From the NCBI RefSeq assembly GCF_003034985.1, contig NZ_PZKG01000001.1:1-64000 (forward strand): a DNA stretch of 64,000 nucleotides, in the 5' to 3' direction. This document shows, piece by piece, positions 11,750-20,790 of the stretch. The notes below the pieces were generated by a model. That model was not told the origin of the DNA. It saw only the letters and a list, made by a program, of their open reading frames with translations, and did no database searches. The translations under genes were made by a program, and so were the position numbers. How positions within the stretch are numbered: position 1 is the first letter of the stretch; every line of letters starts with the position of its first letter. Source of the DNA: Cereibacter changlensis JA139 (GTDB taxonomy: Bacteria > Pseudomonadota > Alphaproteobacteria > Rhodobacterales > Rhodobacteraceae).

Positions 11750-12610
11750 CTATTCGGCGGCCAGCGGCAGCTGCGCCCGGCCGATGTCGGCGATCTCAGC
11801 CACGACCGAGGCGATCAGCGCCTTGAAGGCGTCGAAGCCGCCATGCCGCTCGATCCGCGCCTCGGTCATGTAGAGCGCGCGGTCGATCTCCACCTGCACC
11901 ACATGCTGCCCGCGCGAGGGCCGACCGTAGGCCTGGGCGATATAGGCCCCGGCGAAGGGCGCGTTGCGCACCACCCGCAGCCCGGCATTGGAAAAGGCCG
12001 CCTCGATCCGCTCCATCACCCCGCGCCCCGCCGCCGCGCCGAAACGGTCGCCCAGCACCACCTCGGGCCGCGGCTGGCCGGGGCGGGCATGGGCCTCGAT
12101 CGCCTCATGCGGCATCGAATGGCAGTCGATGAGAATCGCCTCCCCGAATTGCGCGAGGCTCTCTTCCAGCAGACCGCGCAGCGCGAGGTGATAGGGGGTC
12201 CAGTAGCGGGCGATCCGCGTCTCCGCCTCTTCCAGCGCCAGCTTGCCGCGATAGATCGGCCGCCCGTTCGCCACCACGCGGGGAATCACCCCGAGGCCGG
12301 AGGAGACCCGCGGGTTGTGCGGCGCCCGGGCCAGCCCCTCGATCAGCGCGGGGTCGAGCTCGTCGGCCGAGCGATTCATGTCGATATAGGCGCGCGGCAC
12401 CTTCGCCGCGATCAGCGGCGCCCCGAGCCCCGGCGCGCAGGAAAACAGCTCGTCGACGAAGGCGTCCTCGGAGGAGCGGATCGTCATCTCGTCCAGCGCC
12501 GTGCGCCGCATCAGCGAGGCCGGATAGTCCCGACCGCTATGCGGCGAAGAGAAAAACGCCGCGGTATCGCGTCTTTCCGGGCGGAACAGGCTGTAGGCTT
12601 CGAACGTCAT
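11750..12610 (-). CDS. N-formylglutamate amidohydrolase family protein
   Basis: A 286-residue metal-dependent hydrolase. In histidine degradation this family splits N-formylglutamate to formate and glutamate (HutG type); related members act on other N-acyl amino acids. SPHSGRDYP near residue 22 and DCHSMPH near 165 fit the metal-binding and catalytic residues. The ATG at 12610 has an AAGGA site; an upstream ATG at 12643 is possible. No hut genes lie nearby, so the substrate is not proved. Its stop directly abuts the convergent dinB stop. Confidence 0.87.
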   Translation of the reverse strand: MTFEAYSLFRPERRDTAAFFSSPHSGRDYPASLMRRTALDEMTIRSSEDAFVDELFSCAPGLGAPLIAAKVPRAYIDMNRSADELDPALIEGLARAPHNPRVSSGLGVIPRVVANGRPIYRGKLALEEAETRIARYWTPYHLALRGLLEESLAQFGEAILIDCHSMPHEAIEAHARPGQPRPEVVLGDRFGAAAGRGVMERIEAAFSNAGLRVVRNAPFAGAYIAQAYGRPSRGQHVVQVEIDRALYMTEARIERHGGFDAFKALIASVVAEIADIGRAQLPLAAE

Positions 12611-12664
12611 GCGGCATCCTTCACCCGGCGGAGCATGCGTCATTTTCTAGCGTTGCAAAACCCC

Positions 12665-12693
12665 TTGAACAGGCCGGCGACTCTATTTATAGA
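12665..12693 (+). promoter_or_regulatory. Strong promoter upstream of tRNA-Val
   Basis: TTGAAC (12665-12670), a 17-nt spacer and TATAGA (12688-12693), a near-consensus sigma-70 promoter. Predicted transcription start is about 12700, some 78 nt before the mature tRNA. Confidence 0.55.
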
Positions 12694-12703
12694 CACGCCA
12701 ACC

Positions 12704-12732
12704 GACGCGGTCCCGCCCGCGTCGTTTTCTTT
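12704..12732 (+). terminator. Terminator-like hairpin in the tRNA-Val leader
   Basis: GACGCGG/CCGCGTC stem with a 6-nt loop, then GTTTTCTTT. It lies right after the predicted start point and before the tRNA, so it could act as an attenuator or end a very short transcript. A second weak promoter (-10 GATAAC near 12750) might serve the tRNA instead. Confidence 0.4.
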
Positions 12733-12777
12733 CGGGAGCGACCCGGGATAACGAGGGTGGGATGGCAGCGGCAGCGT

Positions 12778-12852
12778 GGGCGGTTAGCTCAGCGGTAGAG
12801 CACTACGTTGACATCGTAGTGGTCACTGGTTCGATCCCAGTACCGCCCACCA
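12778..12852 (+). tRNA. tRNA-Val (GAC)
   Basis: 75 nt. Acceptor stem GGGCGGT/ACCGCCC with an encoded ACCA end, D arm GCTCAGCGGTAGAGC, anticodon stem CTACG/CGTAG with loop TTGACAT, so anticodon GAC (12810-12812), and T arm CTGGTTCGATCCCAG. It reads GUC and GUU codons. It is followed 68 bp later by rpmJ on the same strand. Confidence 0.97.
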
Positions 12853-12919
12853 TTCACCGCCCCCTCACGGGGGCACAGTTTTTTCAAGGCGCACGCGCGC
12901 CGCGAATGGGAGAAAAGAG

Positions 12920-13045
12920 ATGAAGGTTGCGAACTCGCTCCGCTCGCTCAAGCTGCGCCACCGCGATTGCCAGGTCGTGCGCCGCAAGGGCCGCGTTTAT
13001 GTGATCAACAAGACGCAGAAGCGCTACAAGGCCCGTCAGGGCTGA
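12920..13045 (+). CDS. rpmJ: Ribosomal protein L36, zinc-free type
   Basis: A 41-residue large-subunit protein ([20 protein letters not shown]..., ending YKARQG). It resembles E. coli YkgO rather than RpmJ: of the Cys/Cys/Cys/His zinc set only one Cys (residue 17) remains, so it should not bind zinc. This type is common as the only L36 in alphaproteobacteria. A GGGAGAAAAGAG ribosome site precedes the ATG, and a terminator follows. Confidence 0.95.
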   Translation: MKVANSLRSLKLRHRDCQVVRRKGRVYVINKTQKRYKARQG

Positions 13046-13070
13046 GCCCAGACTGACCGACGGACGGATC

Positions 13071-13102
13071 AGCCGCCGAGGGAAACCTCCGGCGGCTTTT
13101 TC
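13071..13102 (+). terminator. rpmJ terminator
   Basis: Stem AGCCGCC-GAGG paired with CCTC-GGCGGCT with a single bulge and a GAAA loop, then TTTTT, 25 bp past the rpmJ stop. Confidence 0.85.
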
Positions 13103-13195
13103 ATGTCCGCCGGCAAGGCTGCTGGACCGCGCTCGGTCGTTTACAGCCGCCCTCCCAGACCCTACCATCGGCCCCGCACATACCGGAGGTCGCCC

Positions 13196-13489
13196 ATGCC
13201 CCTGCCGCTCGTCCCCATCGCCGCCTTCGCCCTGCGCACCGGCGCGGTCGCCGGAGCCGTCTGGCTGGTCCGGCGCAGCCTTGTCGCCGGCCGCACCGAC
13301 CAGCGCGCCGAGGATGCGCTGGACGACATGTCCGAGGGTCTGGCCCTGCACCGCCCCGCCGACCGCGCGGTGGACGGGGCGCGCCAGACCAATGTCGCCA
13401 GCCGCTTCCGCCGCACGCTGCGCTGGGGCGACAAGGGCGTCGAGATCGACGCGGCCCTTCTGGGCCGGTTGAAAATCCGCAAAGTCTGA
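13196..13489 (+). CDS. Small membrane-associated protein of unknown function
   Basis: A 97-residue protein with one hydrophobic N-terminal helix (LVPIAAFALRTGAVAGAVWLV, about 5-25), then a charged region with DDMSEGLALHRPADRAVDGARQ, and a basic C-terminus. The ATG at 13196 has a GGAGGT site at ideal spacing. I do not recognise a family. It lies 11 bp upstream of a GST gene on the same strand and is probably co-transcribed with it. Confidence 0.72.
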   Translation: MPLPLVPIAAFALRTGAVAGAVWLVRRSLVAGRTDQRAEDALDDMSEGLALHRPADRAVDGARQTNVASRFRRTLRWGDKGVEIDAALLGRLKIRKV

Positions 13490-13500
13490 ACGGGAATCCC

Positions 13501-14109
13501 ATGCGTCTGTATTACTCGCCGACCTCGCCCTATGTCCGCAAAGTCATGGTCCTGCTGCACGAGACCGGGATGCTCGACCAGGTGGAGCTGATCTCGGTCG
13601 GCGGCACGCCGGTCGACACCGGCACGCTGCCGCTGGCGCTGAACCCCTTGGGCAAGATCCCGGCGCTGGAGCGCGCCGACGGTCCCGCGCTTTATGACAG
13701 CCGGGTGATCTGCCGCTACCTCGACTCGCTGGCCGGCAACCGGCTCTACCCCGCGGGCAACCGGCTCTGGGACACGCTGACGCTGGAGGCGACGGCGGAC
13801 GGGATGCTCGATGCGGCCGTCCTCATGGTCTACGAGACCCGGGTGCGCCCCGAGGAGAAGCGGTTCGAGCCTTGGGTCGAAGGCCAGTGGGGCAAGATCG
13901 ACCGGGCGCTCGACGCGCTGGAAAGCCGCTGGATCGCGCATCTGACCGGCCCGCTCGACTTGGGCCAGATCGCCGTGGCCTGCGCGCTGGACTATCTCGA
14001 CTTCCGTCACGCCGGCCGCGCCTGGCGCAGCGCGCGGCCCGACCTGGCCGCCTGGCACGCCCGCTTCGCCGACCGTCCCTCGATGGCGGCCACCGTTCCG
14101 GTCGCCTGA
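13501..14109 (+). CDS. Glutathione S-transferase family protein
   Basis: A 202-residue cytoplasmic protein with a thioredoxin-like N-domain (1-78) and an all-helical C-domain. [16 protein letters not shown] at 6-21 holds the Ser that usually contacts glutathione, NPLGKIPAL has the cis-proline, and DSRVICRYL the glutathione-binding acidic/Ser turn. Substrate unknown. Preceded closely by the 97-aa gene and followed by GC-rich hairpins. Confidence 0.9.
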   Translation: MRLYYSPTSPYVRKVMVLLHETGMLDQVELISVGGTPVDTGTLPLALNPLGKIPALERADGPALYDSRVICRYLDSLAGNRLYPAGNRLWDTLTLEATADGMLDAAVLMVYETRVRPEEKRFEPWVEGQWGKIDRALDALESRWIAHLTGPLDLGQIAVACALDYLDFRHAGRAWRSARPDLAAWHARFADRPSMAATVPVA

Positions 14110-14447
14110 CCACGATTCGCGCGGCCGGGCGGGCGCCAGCCCTTCCGCCCGGCCACGCTGCATCCGGGCCGCGCCGCGGCCCGGGGCGCCAGATATGCTC
14201 CCGGCCCGCCGCCGGGGGCAGCCGCGCCCCGCCGGACGCCCCCGCCGCCGCCTGCGGCCGCGCCGGACCCGAGCGCAACAGCCCCAATTTTTTCATGCAG
14301 AATTGGTCCTATAACGCCGCCTGCGCCTGTTTGTCCGCTGGACGCTGCAAGATCGTCGCACTAGAACGCGACAGGCAAGGCTGCGACTTTACCGCGGCCC
14401 CATCAACTGTTGGGCCCCGGTGCGGCCCTAGGAAGGGAGAAGTTCTC
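14110..14447. other. 338-bp GST-petA intergenic region
   Basis: Very GC-rich at first, with a 10-bp perfect stem at 14123-14154 (GGCCGGGCGG and complement) and a 9-bp stem at 14164-14184, which probably end the GST transcript. It turns AT-richer near 14281-14320, where the petA promoter is likely. No gene is supported. Confidence 0.6.
14284..14315 (+). promoter_or_regulatory. Possible petABC promoter with overlapping inverted repeat
   Basis: TATAAC at 14310-14315 is a good -10 box; the -35 region is only a T run (14288-14293). An inverted repeat CCAATT (14284-14289) / AATTGG (14301-14306) covers the -35 and spacer and could be a regulator site. The transcript would have a leader of about 125 nt. 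Confidence 0.35.
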
Positions 14448-15014
14448 GTGTCCCACGCAGACGATCACGCAGGCACCCGCAGGGATTTCCTGTACTACGC
14501 AACGGCCGGCGCCGGGGCGGTGGCCACGGGCGCCGCCGTCTGGCCGCTGGTGAACCAGATGAACCCCTCGGCGGACGTGCAGGCGCTGTCGTCGATCTTC
14601 GTGGACGTGAGCGCGGTCGAAACCGGCACGCAGCTGACGGTGAAGTACCTCGGCAAGCCGGTGTTCATCCGCCGCCGCACCGAGGCCGACATCGCCTCGG
14701 CCCGCGAGACGCGGCTGACGGACCTGCCGGACAACAACGCCCGCAACGCCAACCTGGCCGACGCCACCGCCGACGCCTCGGACGAGCACCGCACGATGGA
14801 CGAGGCCGGCGAATGGCTGGTGATGATGGGCGTCTGCACCCACCTCGGCTGCGTGCCGATCGGTGACGGCGCGGGCGACTTCGGCGGCTGGTTCTGCCCC
14901 TGCCACGGCTCGCACTACGACGCCGCCGGCCGCATCCGCCGGGGCCCGGCGCCGGAGAACCTGCCGATCCCCGTCGCCCAGTTCATCGACGAAACCACCA
15001 TCCAGCTCGGGTAA
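14448..15014 (+). CDS. petA: Rieske iron-sulfur protein of cytochrome bc1
   Basis: A 188-residue subunit that carries a [2Fe-2S] cluster and passes electrons from ubiquinol at the Qo site to cytochrome c1. A twin-arginine motif ([13 protein letters not shown]) precedes an uncleaved membrane anchor (about 17-36). Cluster ligands are in CTHLGC and CPCHGSHYD near 127-149. The start is GTG at 14448 with a GGGAGAA ribosome site. First gene of petABC, 11 bp from petB. Confidence 0.96.
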   Translation: MSHADDHAGTRRDFLYYATAGAGAVATGAAVWPLVNQMNPSADVQALSSIFVDVSAVETGTQLTVKYLGKPVFIRRRTEADIASARETRLTDLPDNNARNANLADATADASDEHRTMDEAGEWLVMMGVCTHLGCVPIGDGAGDFGGWFCPCHGSHYDAAGRIRRGPAPENLPIPVAQFIDETTIQLG

Positions 15015-15025
15015 GGAACAGCACC

Positions 15026-16363
15026 ATGGCCGGAATTCCTCACGACCACTACGAGCCCAAGACGGGCGCCGAGCAATGGCTGCATCGGCGTCTGCCGATC
15101 GTCGGGCTTCTCTACGACACCATCATGATCCCGACGCCGAAGAACCTGAACTGGATGTGGATCTGGGGCATCGTCCTCACCTTCTGTCTCGTCCTGCAGA
15201 TCGTCACCGGCATCGTGCTGGCGATGCACTACACGCCGCATGTCGACTACGCCTTCGCCTCGGTCGAGCACATCATGCGCAACGTGAACGGCGGCTTCAT
15301 GCTGCGTTACCTGCATGCCAACGGCGCCTCGCTGTTCTTCGTCGCGGTCTACCTGCACATCTTCCGTGGTCTCTACTACGGCAGCTACAAGGCCCCGCGC
15401 GAGATCACCTGGATCATCGGCATGCTGATCTATCTCGCCATGATGGCCACCGCCTTCATGGGCTACGTGCTGCCCTGGGGCCAGATGTCCTTCTGGGGCG
15501 CCACGGTGATCACCGGCCTGTTCGGCGCGATCCCCGGCATCGGCGAATCGATCCAGACCTGGCTGCTCGGCGGCCCGGCGGTCGACAACGCCACGCTGAA
15601 CCGCTTCTTCTCGCTGCACTACCTGCTGCCCTTCGTGATCGCGGCCCTGGTCGCCATCCACATCTGGGCCTTCCACTCCACCGGCAACAACAACCCCACG
15701 GGTGTTGAGGTCCGCCGCACCTCCAAGCAGGAAGCCCAGAAAGACACCCTGCCCTTCTGGCCCTACTTCGTGATGAAGGACCTCTTCGCGCTGGCCATCG
15801 TGCTCCTGGTGTTCTTCGCCATCGTCGGCTTCATGCCGAACTACCTCGGCCACCCCGACAACTACATCGAGGCGAACCCGCTCTCTACCCCCGCGCATAT
15901 CGTGCCGGAATGGTACTTCCTGCCGTTCTACGCCATCCTGCGCGCCTTCACCGCCGACGTCTGGATCGTGCAGATCGTCCAGTTCATCACCTTCGGCATC
16001 ATCGACGCCAAGTTCTTCGGCGTGCTGGCGATGTTCGGGGCCATCGCGGTCATGGCGCTGGCGCCCTGGCTCGACACCTCCTCCGTGCGCTCGGGCCGCT
16101 ACCGCCCGGTGTTCAAGTGGTGGTTCGCGGTGTTCTGCGTGAACTTCGTGGTGCTGACCTGGGTGGGCGCGATGCCGACCGACGGGATCTACCCCTACAT
16201 CTCGCTGATCGCCTCGACCTACTGGTTCGCCTACTTCCTGGTGATCCTGCCGCTGCTCGGCGTGATCGAGAAGCCGCTGGCTGCGCCGGCGACCATCGAA
16301 GAAGACTTCAACGCCCACTACTCGCCCGCTACCGGCGGCACCAAGACCATTGTGGCCGAGTAA
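15026..16363 (+). CDS. petB: Cytochrome b of the bc1 complex
   Basis: A 445-residue eight-helix membrane protein with two b hemes, holding the Qo and Qi quinone sites. The two heme-ligating helices are visible as [17 protein letters not shown] and [17 protein letters not shown], each with the paired histidines, and the Qo motif PEWY follows near 295. Length matches Rhodobacter cytochrome b. It sits between petA and petC with gaps of 11 and 16 bp. Confidence 0.98.
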   Translation: MAGIPHDHYEPKTGAEQWLHRRLPIVGLLYDTIMIPTPKNLNWMWIWGIVLTFCLVLQIVTGIVLAMHYTPHVDYAFASVEHIMRNVNGGFMLRYLHANGASLFFVAVYLHIFRGLYYGSYKAPREITWIIGMLIYLAMMATAFMGYVLPWGQMSFWGATVITGLFGAIPGIGESIQTWLLGGPAVDNATLNRFFSLHYLLPFVIAALVAIHIWAFHSTGNNNPTGVEVRRTSKQEAQKDTLPFWPYFVMKDLFALAIVLLVFFAIVGFMPNYLGHPDNYIEANPLSTPAHIVPEWYFLPFYAILRAFTADVWIVQIVQFITFGIIDAKFFGVLAMFGAIAVMALAPWLDTSSVRSGRYRPVFKWWFAVFCVNFVVLTWVGAMPTDGIYPYISLIASTYWFAYFLVILPLLGVIEKPLAAPATIEEDFNAHYSPATGGTKTIVAE

Positions 16364-16379
16364 GGGAAAGGAACTGGAC

Positions 16380-17231
16380 ATGATCCGCAAACTCACCCTC
16401 ACCGCCGCCACAGCCCTCGCCCTCACGGGCGGGGCGGCGATGGCCGCCGGCGAAGCCCACACGCATGACGTGGACTTCAGCTTCGAAGGGCCGTTCGGCG
16501 CCTTCGACCAGCACCAGCTGCAGCGTGGCCTGCAGGTCTACACCGAGGTCTGCTCAGCCTGCCACGGCATGAAATTCGTGCCGATCCGCACCCTGTCGGA
16601 CGAGGGCGGCCCCGCCCTCCCCGCCGATCAGGTCCGGGCCTATGCCACGCAGTTCACCGTGACCGACGCCGAGACCGGCGAGGACCGCGAGGGCAAGCCG
16701 ACCGACCACTTCCCGAATTCGGCGCTGGAGAACGCGCCGGACCTCAGCCTGATGACCAAGGCCCGCGCCGGCTTCCACGGCCCGCTCGGCACCGGTCTGA
16801 GCCAGCTGTTCAACGGCATGGGCGGCCCCGAGCACATGTATTCGGTGCTCACCGGCTATACCGAAGTGCCGGCCTGCGCCGTCGACAACGAGCCGGACGG
16901 CTTCTACTACAACGAAGCCTTCGCCAACGGTTCGGTGCCGGACAGCTGCAAGGACGAGCATGGCGCCTCGACCGTCGCCGGCAGCTGGATCGCCATGCCG
17001 CCTCCGCTATTCGATGACATGGTGACCTATGCCGACGGCCACGAGGCCTCCGAACATGCCATGGCCGAGGACGTGACGGCTTTCCTGACCTGGGCCGCCG
17101 AGCCCAAGATGATGGCGCGCAAGCAGGCGGGCTTCACCGCGGTCGTGTTCCTCACGATCCTGTCGGTGCTGCTCTACCTGACCAACAAGCGCATCTGGGC
17201 CAATGCCAAGGGCAAGAAGAAGACCGTCTGA
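16380..17231 (+). CDS. petC: Cytochrome c1
   Basis: A 283-residue subunit passing electrons from the Rieske protein to soluble or membrane cytochrome c. A Sec signal peptide (1-22, ending AMA) is followed by the heme site CSACH (58-62) and the Met ligand in AMPPPL. Two extra cysteines (PACAVD and PDSCKD) match the disulfide known in Rhodobacter capsulatus cytochrome c1. A C-terminal helix (about 252-270) anchors it. Last gene of the operon. Confidence 0.97.
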   Translation: MIRKLTLTAATALALTGGAAMAAGEAHTHDVDFSFEGPFGAFDQHQLQRGLQVYTEVCSACHGMKFVPIRTLSDEGGPALPADQVRAYATQFTVTDAETGEDREGKPTDHFPNSALENAPDLSLMTKARAGFHGPLGTGLSQLFNGMGGPEHMYSVLTGYTEVPACAVDNEPDGFYYNEAFANGSVPDSCKDEHGASTVAGSWIAMPPPLFDDMVTYADGHEASEHAMAEDVTAFLTWAAEPKMMARKQAGFTAVVFLTILSVLLYLTNKRIWANAKGKKKTV

Positions 17232-17253
17232 TCCCGGTCGGACAGACAGACAG

Positions 17254-17282
17254 AAGGCCCCGCCATCGCGCGGGGCCTTTTT
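17254..17282 (+). terminator. petABC terminator
   Basis: AAGGCCCCGC / GCGGGGCCTT, a 10-bp stem followed by TTTTT, 22 bp past petC. It lies between convergent petC and thiQ. Confidence 0.92.
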
Positions 17283-17296
17283 CATTGGTGCGCCCG

Positions 17297-17989
17297 TCAG
17301 CCCAGATAATCGCGCAGCGCCTGCGGCGGATCGGCGAACAGCGCTTCGGTCCCGCGCGGCGGCAGCGCCTCGCCGCCCGCCACCAGCACCGTCTCGCCGC
17401 CGAGCCGCCGCGCATCCTGCGGGTCATGCGTGACCATCAGCACCATGGCCCCGGTCTCGCCCGCGATCTCCGCCACCAGCGCCAGCATCTCCACCTTCAG
17501 CGCCGGCCCCAGGGCGGCGAAGGGCTCGTCCAGCAGCAGGACCGGCCGCGCCCTGAGCAGCGCCCGCGCCAGCGCCGCCCGCCCCTGCTGCCCGCCCGAC
17601 AGCCGACCGGGCCGCGCCGCCCCAAGCCCCGCCAGCCCGACCCGCTCCAGCGCGCCCGCAATCCGCGCCTCCTGCGCCGCATCCAGCCGCAGCCGCGGCG
17701 ACAGCCCCAGCCCCAGATTTTCGCGCAGACTGAGATGCGGGAACAGGTTCTGGTCCTGGAACAACATGCTGACTGGCCGATCCCCCGGCGCCACCGCCGC
17801 CAGATCCTTCCCCTGCCACAGCACCCGCCCCGCGCTCGGCGCGAGGAACCCGGCAATCGCCATCAGCAGCGTCGATTTGCCGCCGCCCGACGGCCCGATC
17901 ACCGCCACCCGACTGCCCTCCGCCACCTGCCAGTCGGCCCTCAGGGTGAAATCGCCCTGCGTGATCCGCAGCTTCTCAAGCCTCAGCAC
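17297..17989 (-). CDS. thiQ: Thiamine ABC transporter ATP-binding protein
   Basis: A 230-residue ATPase that powers thiamine or thiamine pyrophosphate uptake with ThiP. Walker A GPSGGGKST near residue 33, the LSGGQQGRAALARAL signature and the Walker B LLLDEPFAAL are all present. It overlaps the end of thiP by 14 bp. Assignment as thiamine transporter rests on the gene order and the TPP riboswitch ahead of the operon. Confidence 0.94.
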   Translation of the reverse strand: MLRLEKLRITQGDFTLRADWQVAEGSRVAVIGPSGGGKSTLLMAIAGFLAPSAGRVLWQGKDLAAVAPGDRPVSMLFQDQNLFPHLSLRENLGLGLSPRLRLDAAQEARIAGALERVGLAGLGAARPGRLSGGQQGRAALARALLRARPVLLLDEPFAALGPALKVEMLALVAEIAGETGAMVLMVTHDPQDARRLGGETVLVAGGEALPPRGTEALFADPPQALRDYLG

Positions 17990-19517
17990 CGCGGCGCCCT
18001 CCCCAGTCGAACAGCCAGAACAGCCCGAAACTCAAGGCCACCAGCAGCAGCGAGGCCGAAGCCGCCGCCTGCATCTGATAGGCCCCGACCAGCCGCTGCA
18101 CCAAGAGGGGCAGCGTCGCCTCGCGCTCGCCGGCAAAGAGCGCGATCACCCCCAGATCGCCCATCGACAGCGCGGCGCAGATTCCCAGCGCGAATCCCAA
18201 GGGCCGCCGCAGCCGGGGCAGCACCAGCCAGCGCAGCCGCGCCATGCCGCGCAGCCCCAGGGCCTCGGCCAGCCGCCCGTGATCCGCCTGCATCCGCCGC
18301 GCCTCGGGCAGGATGACGCGGAAGGCGAAGGGCAGCGACAGCGCGGCATTGACCAGCACCGTCACCGGCAGGGCCACGCTTGCCGGGCTGACGAAGGGAT
18401 AGACCGCCAGAAACAGCCCCGTCCCCAGCACCAGCGACGAGGCGGCCAGCGGCAGCGTCGCCGCCAGCTCGAAGCCCCGCGCCCCCCGCGCCGCCGCCAG
18501 CGCCAGCACCAGCGCCCCCGCGACCGAGACCAGCGTCGAGGCCAGCGCGACCGAGACCGACCGTCCCGCCGCCGCCCAGACCGTGTCCGGCAGGCTGCCA
18601 AGCCCCGGCAGCCCCGCCGCCACCACCGCGCCGAGCGGCGCCAGCAGGAACCCCGCCGCCAGCGCGATGGCCAGCGCATCGAGCCCCCGCCGCCAGCCCC
18701 CCGGCGCCAGCGTCAGCGCCGTCCGGTCCAGCCCCGCGCCGAATCCCGCTGGCAGCGCCAGCCGCGCCGCCGCCAGCACCGCCGCCGCACAGAGCGCGAA
18801 TTGCGCCAAGGCCAGCACCGCCGCCCGCGTCAGGTCGAACTCGAATCGCAGCGCCTGATAGATCGCGAGCTCCAGCGTCGTCGCCCGCGGTCCGCCGCCC
18901 AGCGTCAGCGCCACGGCGAAACTGGTCAGGCAGATGACAAAGATCACCACCACCGCCCCCGGCAGCACCTCGCGCAGCATCGGCCGCTCCAGATGCCGGA
19001 ACACATCGCCGGGGCCGAATCCCAGGGAGGCCGCCAGCCGGAACCGCTCCGCCGGAATCGTCGCCCAGCCCTGCAGGATCAGCCGCACCGCCAGCGGCAT
19101 GTTGAGAAACACATGCGCCAGCACCACCCCATGCAGCCCGTAGACCGACAGCACCGGCAGCCCCAGCGCCTCCAGCCCGCGGTTGAGCAGCCCGGCCCGG
19201 CCGAAGACCGCAAGCAACCCCAGCACCGCCACGATCACCGGCAACAGGAACGGCGCTCCCAGGAGCGCGATCAGCGCCCCCCGCCCGGCAAAGCGCCGCC
19301 GCGCCAGCGCCCGCGCCACCGGCACCGCCAGCAACACAGAGGCCAGCGCCGACAGCACCGCCTGCCAGACGGTGAAGCGCAGGGCCGCCCAGTCGGCAGG
19401 CCCCAGCCGCAAGCCGCCGCCGGTCTGCAGCGCCACCACCGCCAGCGTGCCCAGCGTCAAGAGCCCCAGCGTTGCGGCGACCGCGCCTGCGGCTAGCGTG
19501 CCAGCGCGTTCCGCCAT
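17976..19517 (-). CDS. thiP: Thiamine ABC transporter permease
   Basis: A 513-residue inner-membrane permease with about twelve helices in two halves, the fused layout of ThiP. Each half carries the permease contact loop (EAALGFGPGDVF-like near 185 and EALGLRGMARLRW near 425). It overlaps thiB by 25 bp and thiQ by 14 bp, so the operon is tightly coupled. Confidence 0.94.
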   Translation of the reverse strand: MAERAGTLAAGAVAATLGLLTLGTLAVVALQTGGGLRLGPADWAALRFTVWQAVLSALASVLLAVPVARALARRRFAGRGALIALLGAPFLLPVIVAVLGLLAVFGRAGLLNRGLEALGLPVLSVYGLHGVVLAHVFLNMPLAVRLILQGWATIPAERFRLAASLGFGPGDVFRHLERPMLREVLPGAVVVIFVICLTSFAVALTLGGGPRATTLELAIYQALRFEFDLTRAAVLALAQFALCAAAVLAAARLALPAGFGAGLDRTALTLAPGGWRRGLDALAIALAAGFLLAPLGAVVAAGLPGLGSLPDTVWAAAGRSVSVALASTLVSVAGALVLALAAARGARGFELAATLPLAASSLVLGTGLFLAVYPFVSPASVALPVTVLVNAALSLPFAFRVILPEARRMQADHGRLAEALGLRGMARLRWLVLPRLRRPLGFALGICAALSMGDLGVIALFAGEREATLPLLVQRLVGAYQMQAAASASLLLVALSFGLFWLFDWGGRRGAEA

Positions 19518-20473
19518 TCCTCCAGCGCCTCCTCCCGGATCGCCAGCGCCTCCTCCGAGGAGAACAGCAGCGTGGCCTCGGGGCGCATCGATTCGAAGCC
19601 CTCCGGCAGCCCCGCCTCCGGCGTCTTCGCCGGATACATCCAGTTCGTCGTCGCCAGCACCGACTGGAAGGTTTCGCCGGTCATGAAGTCGAGAAACCGG
19701 TCGGCCAGCTCCGGCTGGTCGCTGCCGGCCAGCTTGCCCGCGACCTCGACCTGCAGGTAATGCCCCTCGGCAAAGCGCGCCGCCGCCTTGCTGTCATCCT
19801 CCTCCGCGATCAAGTGGTAGGCGGGCGAGGTGGAATAGCTCAGCACCATGTCGGCCTCGCCGTTCAGAAACAGCCCATAGGCCTCCGACCAGCCCGGCGT
19901 CACCGTCACGATATTGTCGGCCAGCCCCTGCCAGATCTCCGCCGCCCGCTCGCCATAGGCCGCCTTCACCCACATCACGAGGCCGAGCCCCGGGGTGGAG
20001 GAGCGCGGGTCCTGGATCACGATCTTCAGATCCGACGCCGCCAGCTCCTCGAACGACCCCGGCGGCGAGGCCAGCGCCTTGTCATGCACGAAGGCGAACC
20101 AGCCCCAGTCGAAGGGGATGAACTGCGGATCGGTCCAGGTCACCGGCAGGTCGAGCGCGGGCATCTTGCCATGCGGCGCAAAGAGCCCCGTCGCGGCAGC
20201 GGCAGCGGTCAGGTTGGTGTCGAGCCCCAGCACCACGTCGGCGTCGGAACGCGCGCCTTCCAGCTGCACCCGCGCCAGCAGCGCCGCGCCGTCGCCCGCC
20301 GCGACGAAGCGCAGATCGCAGCCGCACTCGGCCTCGAAAGCCTTTTCCACCGCCGGCCCCGGCCCCCATTCGGAGATGAAGCTGTCATAGGTCATCACAG
20401 TCAGCACGGGGGTCTCGGCCGCAGCCATGCCGGCCGCCGCAAGACATCCCGTGGCAAGTATCGGAGTGCGCAT
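19493..20473 (-). CDS. thiB: Thiamine-binding periplasmic protein
   Basis: A 326-residue solute-binding protein that captures thiamine or its phosphates in the periplasm. It has a Sec signal peptide (about 1-20, ending AAA), then VLTVMTYDSFISEWGPGPA typical of ThiB/TbpA. Starts exist at 20479 and 20473; the second is 5-6 nt from the AGAGGA ribosome site and is preferred. First gene of thiBPQ, under the riboswitch. Confidence 0.95.
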   Translation of the reverse strand: MRTPILATGCLAAAGMAAAETPVLTVMTYDSFISEWGPGPAVEKAFEAECGCDLRFVAAGDGAALLARVQLEGARSDADVVLGLDTNLTAAAAATGLFAPHGKMPALDLPVTWTDPQFIPFDWGWFAFVHDKALASPPGSFEELAASDLKIVIQDPRSSTPGLGLVMWVKAAYGERAAEIWQGLADNIVTVTPGWSEAYGLFLNGEADMVLSYSTSPAYHLIAEEDDSKAAARFAEGHYLQVEVAGKLAGSDQPELADRFLDFMTGETFQSVLATTNWMYPAKTPEAGLPEGFESMRPEATLLFSSEEALAIREEALEEWRNALAR

Positions 20474-20520
20474 CTTCATCCTCTCTCACGACGGGCGGAG
20501 ACGGGATGGAGATCGTCCAT

Positions 20521-20602
20521 GCACCTTCCCTCCGCCGGTCTTAACCGGGTCAGGTTCAACGGGTCCGCTTTCGCATCTCAGCCACTCAAGGCACCCCGAG
20601 GT
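20521..20602 (-). ncRNA. TPP riboswitch (THI element) of thiBPQ
   Basis: On the minus strand the element reads CGGGGTGCC, then CTGAGATG, then ACCCGTTGAACCTGACCCGG, and ends GGAGGGAAGG, which is the conserved order of the thiamine pyrophosphate aptamer (helices P1 to P5). It ends about 45 nt before the thiB start, so TPP binding probably represses thiB by blocking translation or ending transcription; the region between shows a GAGAGAGG ribosome site but no strong T-run terminator, which favours translational control. Confidence 0.95.
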
Positions 20603-20790
20603 ATCCCCGACCATACCGGGGCCCCAACCGTCCGCAAGGCGAAAAGATCGCGCGGGGGCCGCCCCGCCCGCGGCGTATCGGCAAAATCCGGTTCCCCCGA
20701 GCCCCGGCTTGCCCTATGCCTTGGCCGCAAATCGCGGCCCAACTCGGGGCCTTGGCCCCAATCGGGGCCCGAAATCGGGGACTGCCTGCC

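Noticed and set aside
14375-14383. Copy of the petP/gltD dyad in the petA leader
   Set aside because: Only a 9-nt half-site GCAAGGCTG is present, the other half is disrupted, and the same 9-mer occurs at 13113 in an unrelated place.
17430-19496. A nearly 700-codon plus-strand frame opposite thiP
   Set aside because: Antisense shadow with runs of Gln, Arg and Pro; the thiP reading is supported by operon context and membrane helices.
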